64,000 nucleotides of DNA from positions 3,906,001-3,970,000 of the forward strand of contig NZ_CP092074.1 in assembly GCF_024138715.1 (NCBI RefSeq), in the 5' to 3' direction. The notes under the pieces are model-generated. The model had not been told where the DNA came from. It saw only the letters and a program-made list of their open reading frames with translations, and ran no database searches. Numbering within the stretch: position 1 is the stretch's first letter; the number at the start of each line of letters is the position of its first letter. The DNA comes from Emticicia sp. 21SJ11W-3 (GTDB lineage: Bacteria; Bacteroidota; Bacteroidia; Cytophagales; Spirosomataceae). This document shows, one piece after another, positions 8,314 through 18,118 of the stretch. The position numbers and the translations under genes are program-made.

Positions 8314-10785
8314 TTATTCTTTATAAAATACACGTTTTACGCGTTCGCTCACACCAGTCAGAATCTCATAGGGTATCGTTCCTATTGAGGCCGCCAGCTC
8401 ATGTATCGGCAGGTCTTTACCAAATATTATCACCTCGTCTCCCTCTTCACAACTGGCTTCTGTTACGTCTACCATGGTCATGTCCATACAAACATTACCA
8501 ATTACGGGGCATCGTGTGCCATTAACCAGTACATAGCCTACACCCTTACTGAAACCGCGGTCGAACCCATCGGCATAGCCAATGGCAATAGTAGCAATGC
8601 GGGAGTCTTTATCAAGTACACCTTTACGGCTATAACCAATGGTTTCTCCTTTTTTGAGGTGTTTAATCTGCGATATAATGGTTTTAAGTGTTCCAACGGT
8701 CTGCAAAGATTTTTGCTCGGTTCCGGTAGCTTCTACACCGTAAAGACCTATACCCAGGCGTACCATATCAAAACGGGCCTCCGGAAAACGGATAATACCC
8801 GCCGAATTGCAGATGTGTCGTAATGGTGGTGTTTCACCCGCAGGCAGGGCCTGTATTATTTTATCAGACATCCGTTGAAAGCGGTCTATCTGAGACTTTG
8901 AAAAATCATTATGTTCGGCTTCGTCGGCCCCCACCAGATGGCTGAATATAGATGCAATCTTAACAGAAGGATTCGATTTGAGCTGCTCAATCAGGGTATC
9001 GATATCCTGTTCCTCAAACCCAAGCCGATGCATTCCGGTGTCTAGTTTAATATGAATTCTGAATGTGGTATCAGGATATGAACGGGCAAAATCAATAAAC
9101 CGTCGGAAGATTGAAAAACTGTAAATCTCAGGCTCCAGATTATATTCTTTCAACTTACTGAAAGTTTCGGGCTGAGAATTAAGCACCATTACAGGCAGTT
9201 TTATGCCATTCTGCCGCAAAACCACTCCCTCGTCAGGATACGCCACCCCCAGGTAATCTACCCGGTGGTATTCAAGCAGGCTGGCTACTTCGGCGCTACC
9301 GCTTCCATAGGCATAGGCTTTTACCATTACCATTATTCTGGTGTTGTTTCCGGCTTTGCTTCGGTAAAAATTAAGATTATTGGTAAGGGCATCCAGATTA
9401 ATTTCAAATACTGTACCATGCACTTTTTGTATGAGCCTGTCAACGATTTTCTCAAATGCAAACTTTCTGGCACCTTTTACCAGAATAAGGCTGTCTTGCA
9501 GTTGGTTAATCGGGTATTGTTTCAGAAACGCTTCGGTTGACGGGTAGAAAACCCCGTCATCAAAAAAATGCTGGTTTCTTGAAATGTCTTCTCCTATACC
9601 CACCAGGTGGTCAATGCCTTTGCCTTTTACCAAATCGGCAATACTCTTATACAATTCGGTTTCTTTAAGGCCAGACTGCAGTAAATCGCTGATTATTAAC
9701 ACCTTGTTTCTTTTGGTGTGGTGTTGGCTCATAAAATTGAGCGCCATGTTCAGGCCTGCGTAGTCGTTATTATAGGTATCGTCTATCAGGTAGCAGTCAT
9801 TAATGCCCTGTTTCAGTTCCAGACGCATGGCTACCTGCTTCAGATTCATCAGGGCGTCGGCCATCACGCCTGAATCCTGCCCTTTGGGGGTCAGCAGCAG
9901 GCGCGCAAAAACACAATGGGTAGCATTTTCTATTGAGGCATCATCGGTAAACGGAATCCTGAATTCATATTCTTCGGCATTCCAGTTGATACACAGTGTT
10001 GTATAATGTGAGGCCTTGCTGTAAGTAACATTTATGGGGTTCTCCTGGCTCTTAGACCAGCCAATCAGCTGTATACCCGGATTAACCGCTTTCAGCAATA
10101 GTTTTATTTCTTCATCTATTTCTTCGTAGTCTTTACAATAGATAAGCGTTTGGCTCTTTTTAAACAAACGCAGCTTTTCGGTAACTTTTTGCTTGCGGCT
10201 TCTGAATCCCTCATCGTGTGCCGAGCCAATATTGGTAAAAATGCCAATGGTTGGGCTAATGATTGGCTCAAGGTTTTCCATTTCTCCTGATTTGGAAATC
10301 CCTGCTTCAAAAATCCCCAGTGTGTGGCTTTCATTCATTTGCCACACAGATAAACCAACGCCTATCTGCGAATTATAGCTTCGCGGACTTTTGATGATGG
10401 CGTAATCGCGGGCCAGCAGGTTACTCAGCCATTCTTTTACAATGGTTTTGCCATTACTGCCCGTAATGCCAATAACCGGAATGCTGAATTTCTTTCGGTG
10501 CGCGGCAGCAAGGTTTTGCAAAGCTTTTATGCCGTTTTCAACCATCCAGAATTTCCCGTCCGGAAAGCGGACAAGTAAATCAGCAGGCGCTGCTTTTTTT
10601 TCAACTACAAACTCCCGGACACCCTTCCGGTACAGTTCTTCAATAAAAGCGTGGCCGTCATGCCTTTCTCCTTTAATAGCAAAAAAAATACTTTGCTGTG
10701 GTTGAGAAACAAAACGGCTATCGGTAAGCAAAACAGTAGCCCCTGTCAATATGGGTTCAGAAAAGAAGTTCACGGGTATAAACAA
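8314..10785 (-). CDS. Bifunctional UDP-MurNAc-tripeptide:D-Ala-D-Ala ligase / alanine racemase
   Basis: Cytoplasmic peptidoglycan precursor enzyme joining two steps: PLP-dependent alanine racemase supplies D-Ala, and MurF adds D-Ala-D-Ala to the UDP-MurNAc peptide. Residues 1-455 are MurF with the ATP loop GITGSNGKT (106-114, Lys113) and the DDTYNND motif. Residues 456-823 are Alr, with the PLP lysine in MVKAYAYGSG (Lys489), IATIAIGYADGF and CMDMTMVDVT. The fusion is characteristic of Bacteroidota. The start is uncertain: TTG at 10785 follows the upstream lipoprotein's stop in the same frame, and GTG at 10773 (giving MNFFSEPILTG) is equally plausible. The 27-bp gap suggests co-transcription with the lipoprotein. 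Confidence 0.95.
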   Translation of the reverse strand: MFIPVNFFSEPILTGATVLLTDSRFVSQPQQSIFFAIKGERHDGHAFIEELYRKGVREFVVEKKAAPADLLVRFPDGKFWMVENGIKALQNLAAAHRKKFSIPVIGITGSNGKTIVKEWLSNLLARDYAIIKSPRSYNSQIGVGLSVWQMNESHTLGIFEAGISKSGEMENLEPIISPTIGIFTNIGSAHDEGFRSRKQKVTEKLRLFKKSQTLIYCKDYEEIDEEIKLLLKAVNPGIQLIGWSKSQENPINVTYSKASHYTTLCINWNAEEYEFRIPFTDDASIENATHCVFARLLLTPKGQDSGVMADALMNLKQVAMRLELKQGINDCYLIDDTYNNDYAGLNMALNFMSQHHTKRNKVLIISDLLQSGLKETELYKSIADLVKGKGIDHLVGIGEDISRNQHFFDDGVFYPSTEAFLKQYPINQLQDSLILVKGARKFAFEKIVDRLIQKVHGTVFEINLDALTNNLNFYRSKAGNNTRIMVMVKAYAYGSGSAEVASLLEYHRVDYLGVAYPDEGVVLRQNGIKLPVMVLNSQPETFSKLKEYNLEPEIYSFSIFRRFIDFARSYPDTTFRIHIKLDTGMHRLGFEEQDIDTLIEQLKSNPSVKIASIFSHLVGADEAEHNDFSKSQIDRFQRMSDKIIQALPAGETPPLRHICNSAGIIRFPEARFDMVRLGIGLYGVEATGTEQKSLQTVGTLKTIISQIKHLKKGETIGYSRKGVLDKDSRIATIAIGYADGFDRGFSKGVGYVLVNGTRCPVIGNVCMDMTMVDVTEASCEEGDEVIIFGKDLPIHELAASIGTIPYEILTGVSERVKRVFYKE

Positions 10786-10812
10786 AAAAAATGCTGAAGA
10801 AAAACAGATACT

Positions 10813-11250
10813 CTATAAAGACGGCACCAGTTCAAGATTAACCGTACTGTTAGAGGATATTAACTGATTATTAGTGGCTTGCAGTATCAGTTTGGTATTG
10901 GCAAGCTGTATTACTTTAAAATCGCCACCGAAACCGGTAATCTGAATCTCCATTATCGTATTATTGCTTTTAAGATACCAGGTGCCTGCATTTTTTATTT
11001 GCTTTGATACTCTGTCGCGTCCGCGGGTTACGTTGTCTTCCCGGAACTCAAATTCAAGATCAAAAATGGCCTGTGCCTGAGAATTCAGCTCGTTGTTACC
11101 CAAGGTTTTTCCGTTTACGTCGGTGTAACGGTCAAGTTTCCAGTAATTGGCCGACAGTATCTTTACCGAAGCAGTGGCAGGATTATTGCCGTCGCTTTTG
11201 CAGGCTACCGCAAAAACTGACAACATTAGTATAAAAAGTAGTTTTTTCAT
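10813..11250 (-). CDS. Small lipocalin-like lipoprotein
   Basis: 145 aa. The N-terminus is a lipoprotein signal (MKKLLFILMLSVFAVACKS; lipobox VAC with Cys17), so the mature protein of about 128 residues is membrane-anchored. The rest is beta-rich with alternating hydrophobics (YWKLDRYTDVNGK, FEFREDNVTRG, AGTWYLKSNNTIMEIQITG, LILQATNN), the pattern of the lipocalin-like domain proteins common in Bacteroidota. No enzymatic motif is visible. It sits just upstream of murF-alr and probably shares its mRNA, which says little about its job. A minus-strand -7 box lies 35-42 bp upstream. Confidence 0.75.
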   Translation of the reverse strand: MKKLLFILMLSVFAVACKSDGNNPATASVKILSANYWKLDRYTDVNGKTLGNNELNSQAQAIFDLEFEFREDNVTRGRDRVSKQIKNAGTWYLKSNNTIMEIQITGFGGDFKVIQLANTKLILQATNNQLISSNSTVNLELVPSL

Positions 11251-11284
11251 GTGAGTTTACCGTGAGGAAAATAAATTATGGCTG

Positions 11285-11292
11285 CAAAATTA
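11285..11292 (-). promoter_or_regulatory. -7 element upstream of the lipoprotein gene
   Basis: TAATTTTG on the minus strand is an exact TAnnTTTG match about 35 bp before the lipoprotein ATG. The -33 position has only a TTTA-like sequence at short spacing, so the assignment rests on the -7 box. Confidence 0.4.
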
Positions 11293-11329
11293 GTATTTCA
11301 GCCTAGAGTAAACGTAGAACGGCGTGTTT

Positions 11330-11785
11330 TTATTCAAGGTTATACGGTAAAAAATCATTTACCTTGGCCCCGTACTTATGTAGCTCTCTTACAATGGTTG
11401 AACTGATAGGTGCCAGTTCTGGCGATGTAATGAGAAATACGGTTTCCAAATCATCTATCAGATGGCGGTTTACCTGCGATATCGTGTTTTCGTATTCAAA
11501 ATCGGTGGTGTTTCTAAGCCCCCTCAAAAGAAAATTAGCACCCAGGTTACGGGCTACATTGGCGGTCAGGTCATCATAAGTAATTATTCTTACTCCGTCG
11601 GTTCCTTTAAATGCCTCTCTGATTTTCTGCACCATTAATTCTAAAGGGAAATAGCGATTTTTCTGGGTATTGGTGCCTATACCTATTATTACCTCATCAA
11701 ACAGTTTAAGCCCTCTTAAAACAATATCAGCATGGCCTTTGGTGAAGGGGTCAAATGAACCGGGGAATAACGCTATTTTTTTCAT
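11330..11785 (-). CDS. coaD: Phosphopantetheine adenylyltransferase
   Basis: Transfers AMP from ATP to 4'-phosphopantetheine, the penultimate step of coenzyme A synthesis. The 151-aa length is standard. The nucleotidyltransferase signature is clear: ALFPGSFDPFTKGHADIV (substrate-contacting Ser and Thr, and the TxGH-type motif KGHADI), LRGLRNTTDFEYE and the closing ISSTIVRELHKYG. Its ATG lies about 200 bp downstream of the glycoside hydrolase gene. Confidence 0.95.
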   Translation of the reverse strand: MKKIALFPGSFDPFTKGHADIVLRGLKLFDEVIIGIGTNTQKNRYFPLELMVQKIREAFKGTDGVRIITYDDLTANVARNLGANFLLRGLRNTTDFEYENTISQVNRHLIDDLETVFLITSPELAPISSTIVRELHKYGAKVNDFLPYNLE

Positions 11786-11987
11786 GTATAACCAGGGTTA
11801 ATTAGAATGGGTGAGAAAGCCAGCCAGAATTACTGTTTGCCTTTTTAAACAATAAAGTTAAACCTCAAAAATTTAAGGAAAGGCAAAGTTGACTGAATAT
11901 TTTAAAACTTTTAATATTTCAGCCGTAAATCTGCAAAACTAAAGGCTTTTCTGATGCCTATTATTTACCTGTTATATCTATTTGCGC

Positions 11988-13475
11988 TTACATTTTCTCA
12001 ACTCTCACAACAATAGACCTGCTGAAATCGGGCAGAATTGTTGCATTGTTTTTTATTTCGCCTTTGGTCCATTGTTGTTTCCAGGGGTCATAAAACTCTA
12101 CTCTTACCACTCCGGATTCAAGTTTAAACTTCTGGCTTTTAACTACCCGCGGAGCCTTACCATTTACAAGCTCGGTCTGCCAGTTGTTTTCGCCATCTCT
12201 TATCCATACCAGGTCTTTGCCGGTACCCAGTAAACTATAAATCTTAAGTTGGTTTTCGCCATTGCTAAAGTAGGGTTTGGCATTTTCTTTTACGGGGTCA
12301 AATCCTTTTATGGCCTGGCTAAAACGGCCCAGATGATACCACAAGTTATTCTTGTCAACATAAAAATCCCAGTACCAGCTTTGCCCCGGAGCTGCCGAGC
12401 CCGAAAAGAACGGAGCAAAGAGTAAATCGTGGAACAAAATACCGTTTACGTCTTTATCAAACAATTTAGATGGCCCCGAATGGTTAGGCTCCACGGCACT
12501 TGTTTCGGCCAGAACAATTGGTTTATCAAGATTAAACGACCTTAAATCGTTAATGGCATCTGCAGCCAATTCATCCATTGGCCCTCTGCAAACCGCCAGT
12601 TCGGCCCCCAGGTCAAGGTACCGATGCACCTGAGCAATTGAATTATCCGGAATGGCCGAAAATGTTTTATAAATAGACCTTGCCCAAGAGGTACTCATGC
12701 TACCCATGCTTTGCATAACCAGATGGTTAGGTGCCAGTTTTTTAACACCCGGAAAAATCTCTTTCATCCAGGCCTCTACAGCCGGTGTAGGCACCCTGGT
12801 ATGCTCCATTTCGTTCCACAGTTCCCAACCAAATATTATGGGTTTGTTGGCATACCGGTTTAGCCAGAATGCTGCCCGGTTGAGATACACCGCTCTGCCT
12901 TCTTTGCTATTAATGTAGTCGGGCATATCTTTAAATTTGCCACCGTTTTTAACAGCATAAAAGGGTTTGTCGAATGCAAGCGAGTAAACAAAGGGCGCCG
13001 GATACCCGGTTAAATCTCTGAAATGCTCAAAGCAAAGTTTTAATCTTATCTGGTATTTTTCGGCCAATGCTATAAGTTTATCAACCCGCTGGGCAATAAC
13101 CGAATCGTAAACACCTATTTTTTTATTTTCAATTTCAAAAGCAGGCGCGCTAAGCCAGATTCTGGCAAAATTACCACCATACTTTGCTGTTTCCTGAAAA
13201 TAGTGTTCGTATCTCTGCAAGATAACTTCTTCTTTGTCTTCCTGCCTGATAAATGAAGTATTGATACCGATAGGTATAAAGGTATCGCCATTGGTAAGCT
13301 GTAGGTATGCCTTGTTCTGAGGGCTTATACGTACATAACTTTCTGCTGCGGGTTTTACAACAGTGGTGTCTACAGGCGGTTTGGTTGTGACTACTTCAGG
13401 AGCACAACTCATCACAGACATAGAAAAGAATAATAAAACGGACGTAATCATGCGTTTGGGACTTCTGTTCTTCAT
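11988..13475 (-). CDS. Lipoprotein glycoside hydrolase, GH5-like (cellulase/mannanase clan)
   Basis: 495 aa. A lipoprotein signal (FFSMSVMSCAPEV, Cys24) is followed by a Pro/Thr-rich linker and a TIM-barrel hydrolase. The acid/base is the Glu of GWELWNEME (Glu222) and the likely nucleophile is the Glu of IVLAETSAVE (Glu324), the two-glutamate layout of clan GH-A. The C-terminal ~90 residues look like a small beta domain. It probably acts on a beta-mannan or beta-glucan at the cell surface; the exact specificity is not readable. No SusC/SusD pair is nearby, so it is not in a classical polysaccharide utilisation locus. Confidence 0.8.
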   Translation of the reverse strand: MKNRSPKRMITSVLLFFSMSVMSCAPEVVTTKPPVDTTVVKPAAESYVRISPQNKAYLQLTNGDTFIPIGINTSFIRQEDKEEVILQRYEHYFQETAKYGGNFARIWLSAPAFEIENKKIGVYDSVIAQRVDKLIALAEKYQIRLKLCFEHFRDLTGYPAPFVYSLAFDKPFYAVKNGGKFKDMPDYINSKEGRAVYLNRAAFWLNRYANKPIIFGWELWNEMEHTRVPTPAVEAWMKEIFPGVKKLAPNHLVMQSMGSMSTSWARSIYKTFSAIPDNSIAQVHRYLDLGAELAVCRGPMDELAADAINDLRSFNLDKPIVLAETSAVEPNHSGPSKLFDKDVNGILFHDLLFAPFFSGSAAPGQSWYWDFYVDKNNLWYHLGRFSQAIKGFDPVKENAKPYFSNGENQLKIYSLLGTGKDLVWIRDGENNWQTELVNGKAPRVVKSQKFKLESGVVRVEFYDPWKQQWTKGEIKNNATILPDFSRSIVVRVEKM

Positions 13476-13931
13476 TTAATAATAGGGCGTAAAGTACTAT
13501 AAATAATAGTCAGATTGTAATTAAAAAACGATTTAAACGGTCAAAAGCATGGCTACATATTTATTATTCCAACTCCAGCCTGAACACCCATACCGATTTC
13601 GGTACTGAATGTTTGAAAAAGGAAATTTGAAATAACAGATTGGTGGATTATTTGCCGATAAAACAAATAAACAAAGGAGAAGCCTCTACAACTCAGGGTA
13701 CCTGACTTACCCGGTTATAAAAACTATCCAGATGTTAATCTGGTGTTTATCAATCATATGAGAGTACACCCAATTTAACTTAGCGATTGTTGTGAATTAA
13801 ATCAAAATCTTTTTTGAAGTGTTTTAAATAATTCGATTCGAAATTAACACACAGGCAGGTAATATAAAAATAATGAAGTAAATATCAACAAAAATTTAAT
13901 CTGTCAGCGATTAACAAAACTACAGCTTTGG
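13476..13931. other. AT-rich intergenic region, no gene seen
   Basis: 456 bp between two minus-strand genes. It must contain the hydrolase promoter, but no strong TTTG/TAnnTTTG pair was found. It has a 14-bp perfect palindrome TACCGATTTCGGTA at 13591-13604, a possible operator. No open frame or RNA gene is supported. Confidence 0.4.
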
Positions 13932-14852
13932 TTAGTAGAGATAATAAGAGCAAAAGAGGGTGTAATACCGGTGCTCGGGCATTTCTTCAAAATACTGGCT
14001 GAATTTTATTCTGGACGGGTTGGCAGCAAATTCAATATTTTTGAAAGTCTTGTTCAGAAGCACAAACCCCTCTGAAAAAGTGGTTATCTCGCCATAAAAT
14101 CTAACGGGTACGTCGGCATCCAGTGTAAGCTCGTTCATAATAAACATAACGTAATAAACCATGTCCTGGGCAGTACGGTATTGAAGCCTGTTGCAGAAAT
14201 GCAGTCGGGCATCTTGAAAATAAACCACCGATACGTAGTTTTCTTCAAAATACAAATGCAACCCTGTGTTGGTTTTATCTTTGATGCTCCCCTCTATCAG
14301 CGTACTCAGCAAAGGTTGTGGCGTTATTTTCTTGGCCGGATACATTTCTTTCAGCCAGTTAACCAACTCTTTTTCTACACTGAAAACATTAACAATACCC
14401 GAGTGGCCATGTTTAAATTCAAAAGCCTGCTCGAGTTCTGACAGATTTTTACCGGCAGCAAAATTAAGATATTTGGCCATGTCGTCTGGCTGATAAAGCT
14501 CATCCGGTATCAGGGTAAAGTGGTTAGTACTCACGGTAAGCCTGATGCTCTTCCAGTAATTGGCCGATAAAAACGGGTGGTTCTTGTAGATCTGCTTTAC
14601 GGTAGCCAAAAGCTGGCTGTGCTTAAATAAAGAAAAAACGTGGTAGTCTTCCAGCCACATAACCACCTCATGAATTGTGTTATAAACTGCAAAACGGAAA
14701 CGGTCATGCCCCGCCTCAATCAGCAAATGGCAGTCTGCTATCTGACTCACATCAAAGCGGTCGTCCTTAACCTCAAAGCTAGGCGAAATATTAGTTACAG
14801 TGGCCTCCAAATTATCTACCCTATTTTTATTATTCAAAACGGAATATCGCAA
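13932..14852 (-). CDS. DUF3822 family protein
   Basis: 306 aa, a Bacteroidota-specific family of unknown function with an actin-like ATPase (ASKHA) style layout: an acidic N-terminal strand region (DCHLLIEAGHDRFRFAVYN) and a second domain starting near LHLYFEENYVSVVYFQDARL. DUF3822 genes commonly sit near rsmD or coaD; here coaD is two genes downstream. It follows the NUDIX gene by 24 bp and continues in the frame after that gene's TGA. There is no ATG near the start; TTG at 14852 is the first in-frame candidate, and a later TTG/GTG is possible. Confidence 0.8.
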   Translation of the reverse strand: MRYSVLNNKNRVDNLEATVTNISPSFEVKDDRFDVSQIADCHLLIEAGHDRFRFAVYNTIHEVVMWLEDYHVFSLFKHSQLLATVKQIYKNHPFLSANYWKSIRLTVSTNHFTLIPDELYQPDDMAKYLNFAAGKNLSELEQAFEFKHGHSGIVNVFSVEKELVNWLKEMYPAKKITPQPLLSTLIEGSIKDKTNTGLHLYFEENYVSVVYFQDARLHFCNRLQYRTAQDMVYYVMFIMNELTLDADVPVRFYGEITTFSEGFVLLNKTFKNIEFAANPSRIKFSQYFEEMPEHRYYTLFCSYYLY

Positions 14853-14876
14853 TATTTTACCAGATAGGCAAAAACA

Positions 14877-15326
14877 TCAGACACCCTGGTTATTTATCTT
14901 CCTGTAAAGCTCCTCCGAAACAAATTCTCTGTTTTTAACAGGCACCCACTTTACCTCTTTTATTACTTGTATGTGGTGGTCAGCCTCGGGGTCATGCCCT
15001 GTTTTTAAAGCTCCAGATACAACCTTTACTTCAAAATACAACTCAACACCATGCAAAGGGTAGTGGATAAACTCCGACACAAACAAAAATCGGCCTACAC
15101 TTATTTCCAGTCCGGTTTCTTCCAAAAACTCACGCGCCAAAGCAATTGGCAGTTGCTCGCCGTCCTCAACCCCTCCACCGGGGGGCAGCCAAACGTCATT
15201 GTCGTTCACAATGCCTTTATGGCACACCAGCAATATCTGCTCATTTTCTATACATACCCCACAAACCCTGACACGAATCTGATGCCCGTAAAATTTTAAG
15301 GCTGCTTCCTGCGTTTTAATTGGCAT
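14877..15326 (-). CDS. NUDIX hydrolase
   Basis: 149-aa diphosphohydrolase with a complete Nudix box (GGGVEDGEQLPIALAREF continuing LEETGLEI, so G-x5-E-x7-REF-x-EETG). The N-terminal strand IRVRVCGVCIENEQILLVCHKG is typical of ADP-sugar or nucleotide-sanitising members. It probably forms a transcription unit with DUF3822. Substrate unknown. Confidence 0.9.
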   Translation of the reverse strand: MPIKTQEAALKFYGHQIRVRVCGVCIENEQILLVCHKGIVNDNDVWLPPGGGVEDGEQLPIALAREFLEETGLEISVGRFLFVSEFIHYPLHGVELYFEVKVVSGALKTGHDPEADHHIQVIKEVKWVPVKNREFVSEELYRKINNQGV

Positions 15327-15483
15327 TAGTAATTAGAAAGATTCTGCAAAGATATAGATTACTATCTTAGCGGACTTCAGAAAATATGAATGTTTTTTGA
15401 GGTATTTTCTAATAGATTCATAGCTACCTTTTTATGCACGGCATATATCTGCTTACTTTGCATAAAATAATGTGCTTCCGTAG

Positions 15484-16908
15484 ATGAACCTTGCCCCAGA
15501 TATTAAACCTTCAGAAAGGTTATTTAAAAAATTTCCTTTTACGCCAACACCCGGACAAGCCCGCTTGTTTGAGTTGATGGATGAGTTTATTCTGAGTGAG
15601 GATAAATACAGAGATGTATTTTTACTGAAAGGCTACGCCGGTACCGGTAAAACTACCTTTATTAACACACTTTTAAAAGTGTTGAAAGAGTTTGGCTATA
15701 AATCGGTACTGATGGCACCTACCGGCCGTGCCGCTAAAGTAATGGCAGGCTATGCTAAAAAAAGCGCTTTTACGATACACAAGAAAATATACCGGATGGT
15801 AGAGAACACCTATACTGGTGCACTGGTATTTGAGCGGGTAAAAAACAATAATGAAGGCACCGTTTATATTGTAGATGAGGCCTCTATGATATCAGACGAA
15901 CGCGATTTTGGCACTAAAAGCCTGCTGCACGACCTGCTGGACTTTGTTTTTGAACAGGAAACCAACAAATTAATACTGATTGGTGATGAAGCCCAGCTGC
16001 CCCCCGTGAAAATGAACGTAAGCCCTGCCCTGAATGCCGACCACCTGAGGAACCACTACCACACAGAACTGACCGAACATTGCCTGACAGAAGTAATGCG
16101 GCAGGAGCAGCAGTCGGGCATATTGGCCAATGCGACGGCACTAAGAGATTTGCTTGATACTGAAAAACCGGCCATCAAATTAATAACCAGCAGGTTTAAA
16201 GATATATACAAAATGGGTAGCGACCGCCTGGAAGACGGCCTGCGATATGCCTATGGGAAGTATGGCCGAGAAAATACGACTATTATTACGAGGTCTAACA
16301 AAACAGCGGTGCAGTATAACCGATACATCAGAAACGCCATTAACTATGCCGATAGTGAAATTGAAAGCGGTGATATGCTGATGGTTGTACGCAATAATTA
16401 TTCGGTTCTGAATGAAGATTCTAAAGCTGGTTTTATTGCCAACGGCGACTTTGTGGAAATAGTAAAGCTGCGTAAAGAGGAAGAAATACACGGTTTCAGG
16501 TTTATAAACGCTTCTCTAAGGTTGGTTGATTACCCCGATGAGCCCGAGTTTGATGCCAAACTGATACTGAACACGCTTTATTCTAACGCCCCTACCTTAA
16601 CGCAGGAAGAAAACAAGGCCTTGTATGAAAGCGTGATGAAAGACTATTTCTGGGCGAAGTCGAAAAAAGAGCGACAGGAATTATTAAAAGCAGACCCTTA
16701 CCTGAACGCCTTGCAGGTAAAATTTGCCTATGCCCTTACCTGTCATAAGTCGCAGGGTGGGCAATGGGATGCCGTTTTTATAGATCAGGGATACCTGCCC
16801 CCTGACACCGAAATCGACAATGACTATATCCGGTGGCTTTATACGGCAGTTACCCGCGGCGTAAAAGAGGTTTTTCTAATCAATTTCAATAAAGATTTTT
16901 TTGAGTAA
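15484..16908 (+). CDS. RecD/Dda-like superfamily 1 DNA helicase
   Basis: 474-aa ATP-dependent helicase. Motif I is LKGYAGTGKTTF (Lys56), Ia TGRAAKVM, II YIVDEASMISD, III LILIGDEAQLPPV, and the C-terminal motifs V/VI are ALTCHKSQGGQWDAVFID and YTAVTRGVKEVFLI. It has the compact Dda/RecD2 form (no RecB/RecC partners nearby), suggesting a role in fork restart or recombination. A sequence close to a -7 element (TTACTTTG at 15451-15458) lies just upstream. corA starts 12 bp after its stop. Confidence 0.9.
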   Translation: MNLAPDIKPSERLFKKFPFTPTPGQARLFELMDEFILSEDKYRDVFLLKGYAGTGKTTFINTLLKVLKEFGYKSVLMAPTGRAAKVMAGYAKKSAFTIHKKIYRMVENTYTGALVFERVKNNNEGTVYIVDEASMISDERDFGTKSLLHDLLDFVFEQETNKLILIGDEAQLPPVKMNVSPALNADHLRNHYHTELTEHCLTEVMRQEQQSGILANATALRDLLDTEKPAIKLITSRFKDIYKMGSDRLEDGLRYAYGKYGRENTTIITRSNKTAVQYNRYIRNAINYADSEIESGDMLMVVRNNYSVLNEDSKAGFIANGDFVEIVKLRKEEEIHGFRFINASLRLVDYPDEPEFDAKLILNTLYSNAPTLTQEENKALYESVMKDYFWAKSKKERQELLKADPYLNALQVKFAYALTCHKSQGGQWDAVFIDQGYLPPDTEIDNDYIRWLYTAVTRGVKEVFLINFNKDFFE

Positions 16909-16920
16909 TCGTTCCAGGCT

Positions 16921-18003
16921 ATGTCTAAGCATCATAAAAAACTCAACACTTATATTAACAAAAAAGCTTTTACTTCGCCCGGCACATTGGTTTACGTGGG
17001 CAAAGAAGTAGCCGAAAGCACCACTATTAAACTTGTAGAGTTTAATCAGGAGGTTTATAACGAAAAAACCACTAGAGTTTTAAATGATTGCCGCCCGTCT
17101 AAAAAAGAGAATCAGGTGGTTTGGCTGGATGTTGACGGTATACATGAAGTGCAGGTCATTGAGGCCATCGGCAAGCTTTATCATTTACATCCGCTTTTAC
17201 TGGAAGACATCCTGAACACAGGCCAAAAACCAAAAATGGAGCATTTTGGCGACAACCACCTTTTTACTGTACTTAAAATGTTTCAGTTTAACACAGAGCT
17301 AAACATGATTGAGTCAGAACACGTGGCTCTGGTATTGGGAGAAAATTACGTAATCAGTTTTCAGGAGATCCATAAAGCTGATGTGTTTGCACCTATTTTC
17401 AGCCGCTTAAAAGCATCGATAGGCAAAACCCGCCGGGGAAAAGCCGACTACCTGTATTATTCGTGCTGCGACCTGGTAGTTGATAATTACTTTGTGGTGC
17501 TTGAAAAACTGGGCGAAAAACTGGAAGAACTTGAAATAAAAATTATTGATAAACCCCAAACCGACGACCAGAAACAATTGTACCTGCTGAAACAAGAGCT
17601 GATGACTGTCAGAAAGGCGGTTTTGCCCCTACGCGATATGTTCGGTACGCTTGTAAGAGAAGAGTCGCCTCTTATTCAGTCTGCTACCCATATTTATATA
17701 AGAGACCTCTACGATCATGTATTGCAGATACTGGATACGATTGAAACCTACCGCGAAATAGTTGAGAATATACAGAATATTTACCTGACCAGCCTGAGCA
17801 ACAAAATGAATTCGGTTATGAAAACCCTTACGGTTTTCACGGCAATTTTTATGCCTTTGTCGTTTATAGCAGGTATTTACGGCATGAATTTCGACAACAT
17901 GCCTGAGCTTAGGCACCCGTATGGTTATTTTTATACACTTGGGGGCATGGTTCTGATAACAGCTACGCTCTGGATTTATTTTAAGTGGAAAAAATATGTT
18001 TAA
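16921..18003 (+). CDS. corA: CorA-type magnesium/cobalt transporter
   Basis: 360-aa divalent-cation channel. A large cytoplasmic N-terminal domain (VWLDVDGIHEVQVIEAIG, HPLLLEDILN) and a long stalk helix lead to two C-terminal TM helices. The selectivity signature GMNFDNMPEL contains the family GMN motif. In the same operon as the helicase upstream (12-bp gap), though no functional link is known. Confidence 0.95.
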   Translation: MSKHHKKLNTYINKKAFTSPGTLVYVGKEVAESTTIKLVEFNQEVYNEKTTRVLNDCRPSKKENQVVWLDVDGIHEVQVIEAIGKLYHLHPLLLEDILNTGQKPKMEHFGDNHLFTVLKMFQFNTELNMIESEHVALVLGENYVISFQEIHKADVFAPIFSRLKASIGKTRRGKADYLYYSCCDLVVDNYFVVLEKLGEKLEELEIKIIDKPQTDDQKQLYLLKQELMTVRKAVLPLRDMFGTLVREESPLIQSATHIYIRDLYDHVLQILDTIETYREIVENIQNIYLTSLSNKMNSVMKTLTVFTAIFMPLSFIAGIYGMNFDNMPELRHPYGYFYTLGGMVLITATLWIYFKWKKYV

Positions 18004-18040
18004 TGCAACCCCAAAAGGTTAATCAATAGTAATTACAGTA

Positions 18041-18069
18041 GTATTCCTGTTATCTTATGAAAGGAATAC
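18041..18069. terminator. Hairpin between corA and the convergent GT2 gene
   Basis: GTATTCCT (18041-18048) pairs with AGGAATAC (18062-18069) around a 13-nt loop. The stem is weak and has no long T-run, but it sits where both convergent genes end. Confidence 0.4.
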
Positions 18070-18118
18070 CTTAACCAACGCCGACCTTCATAAGTTGGCA
18101 ATTAATTGCTTTTATAGG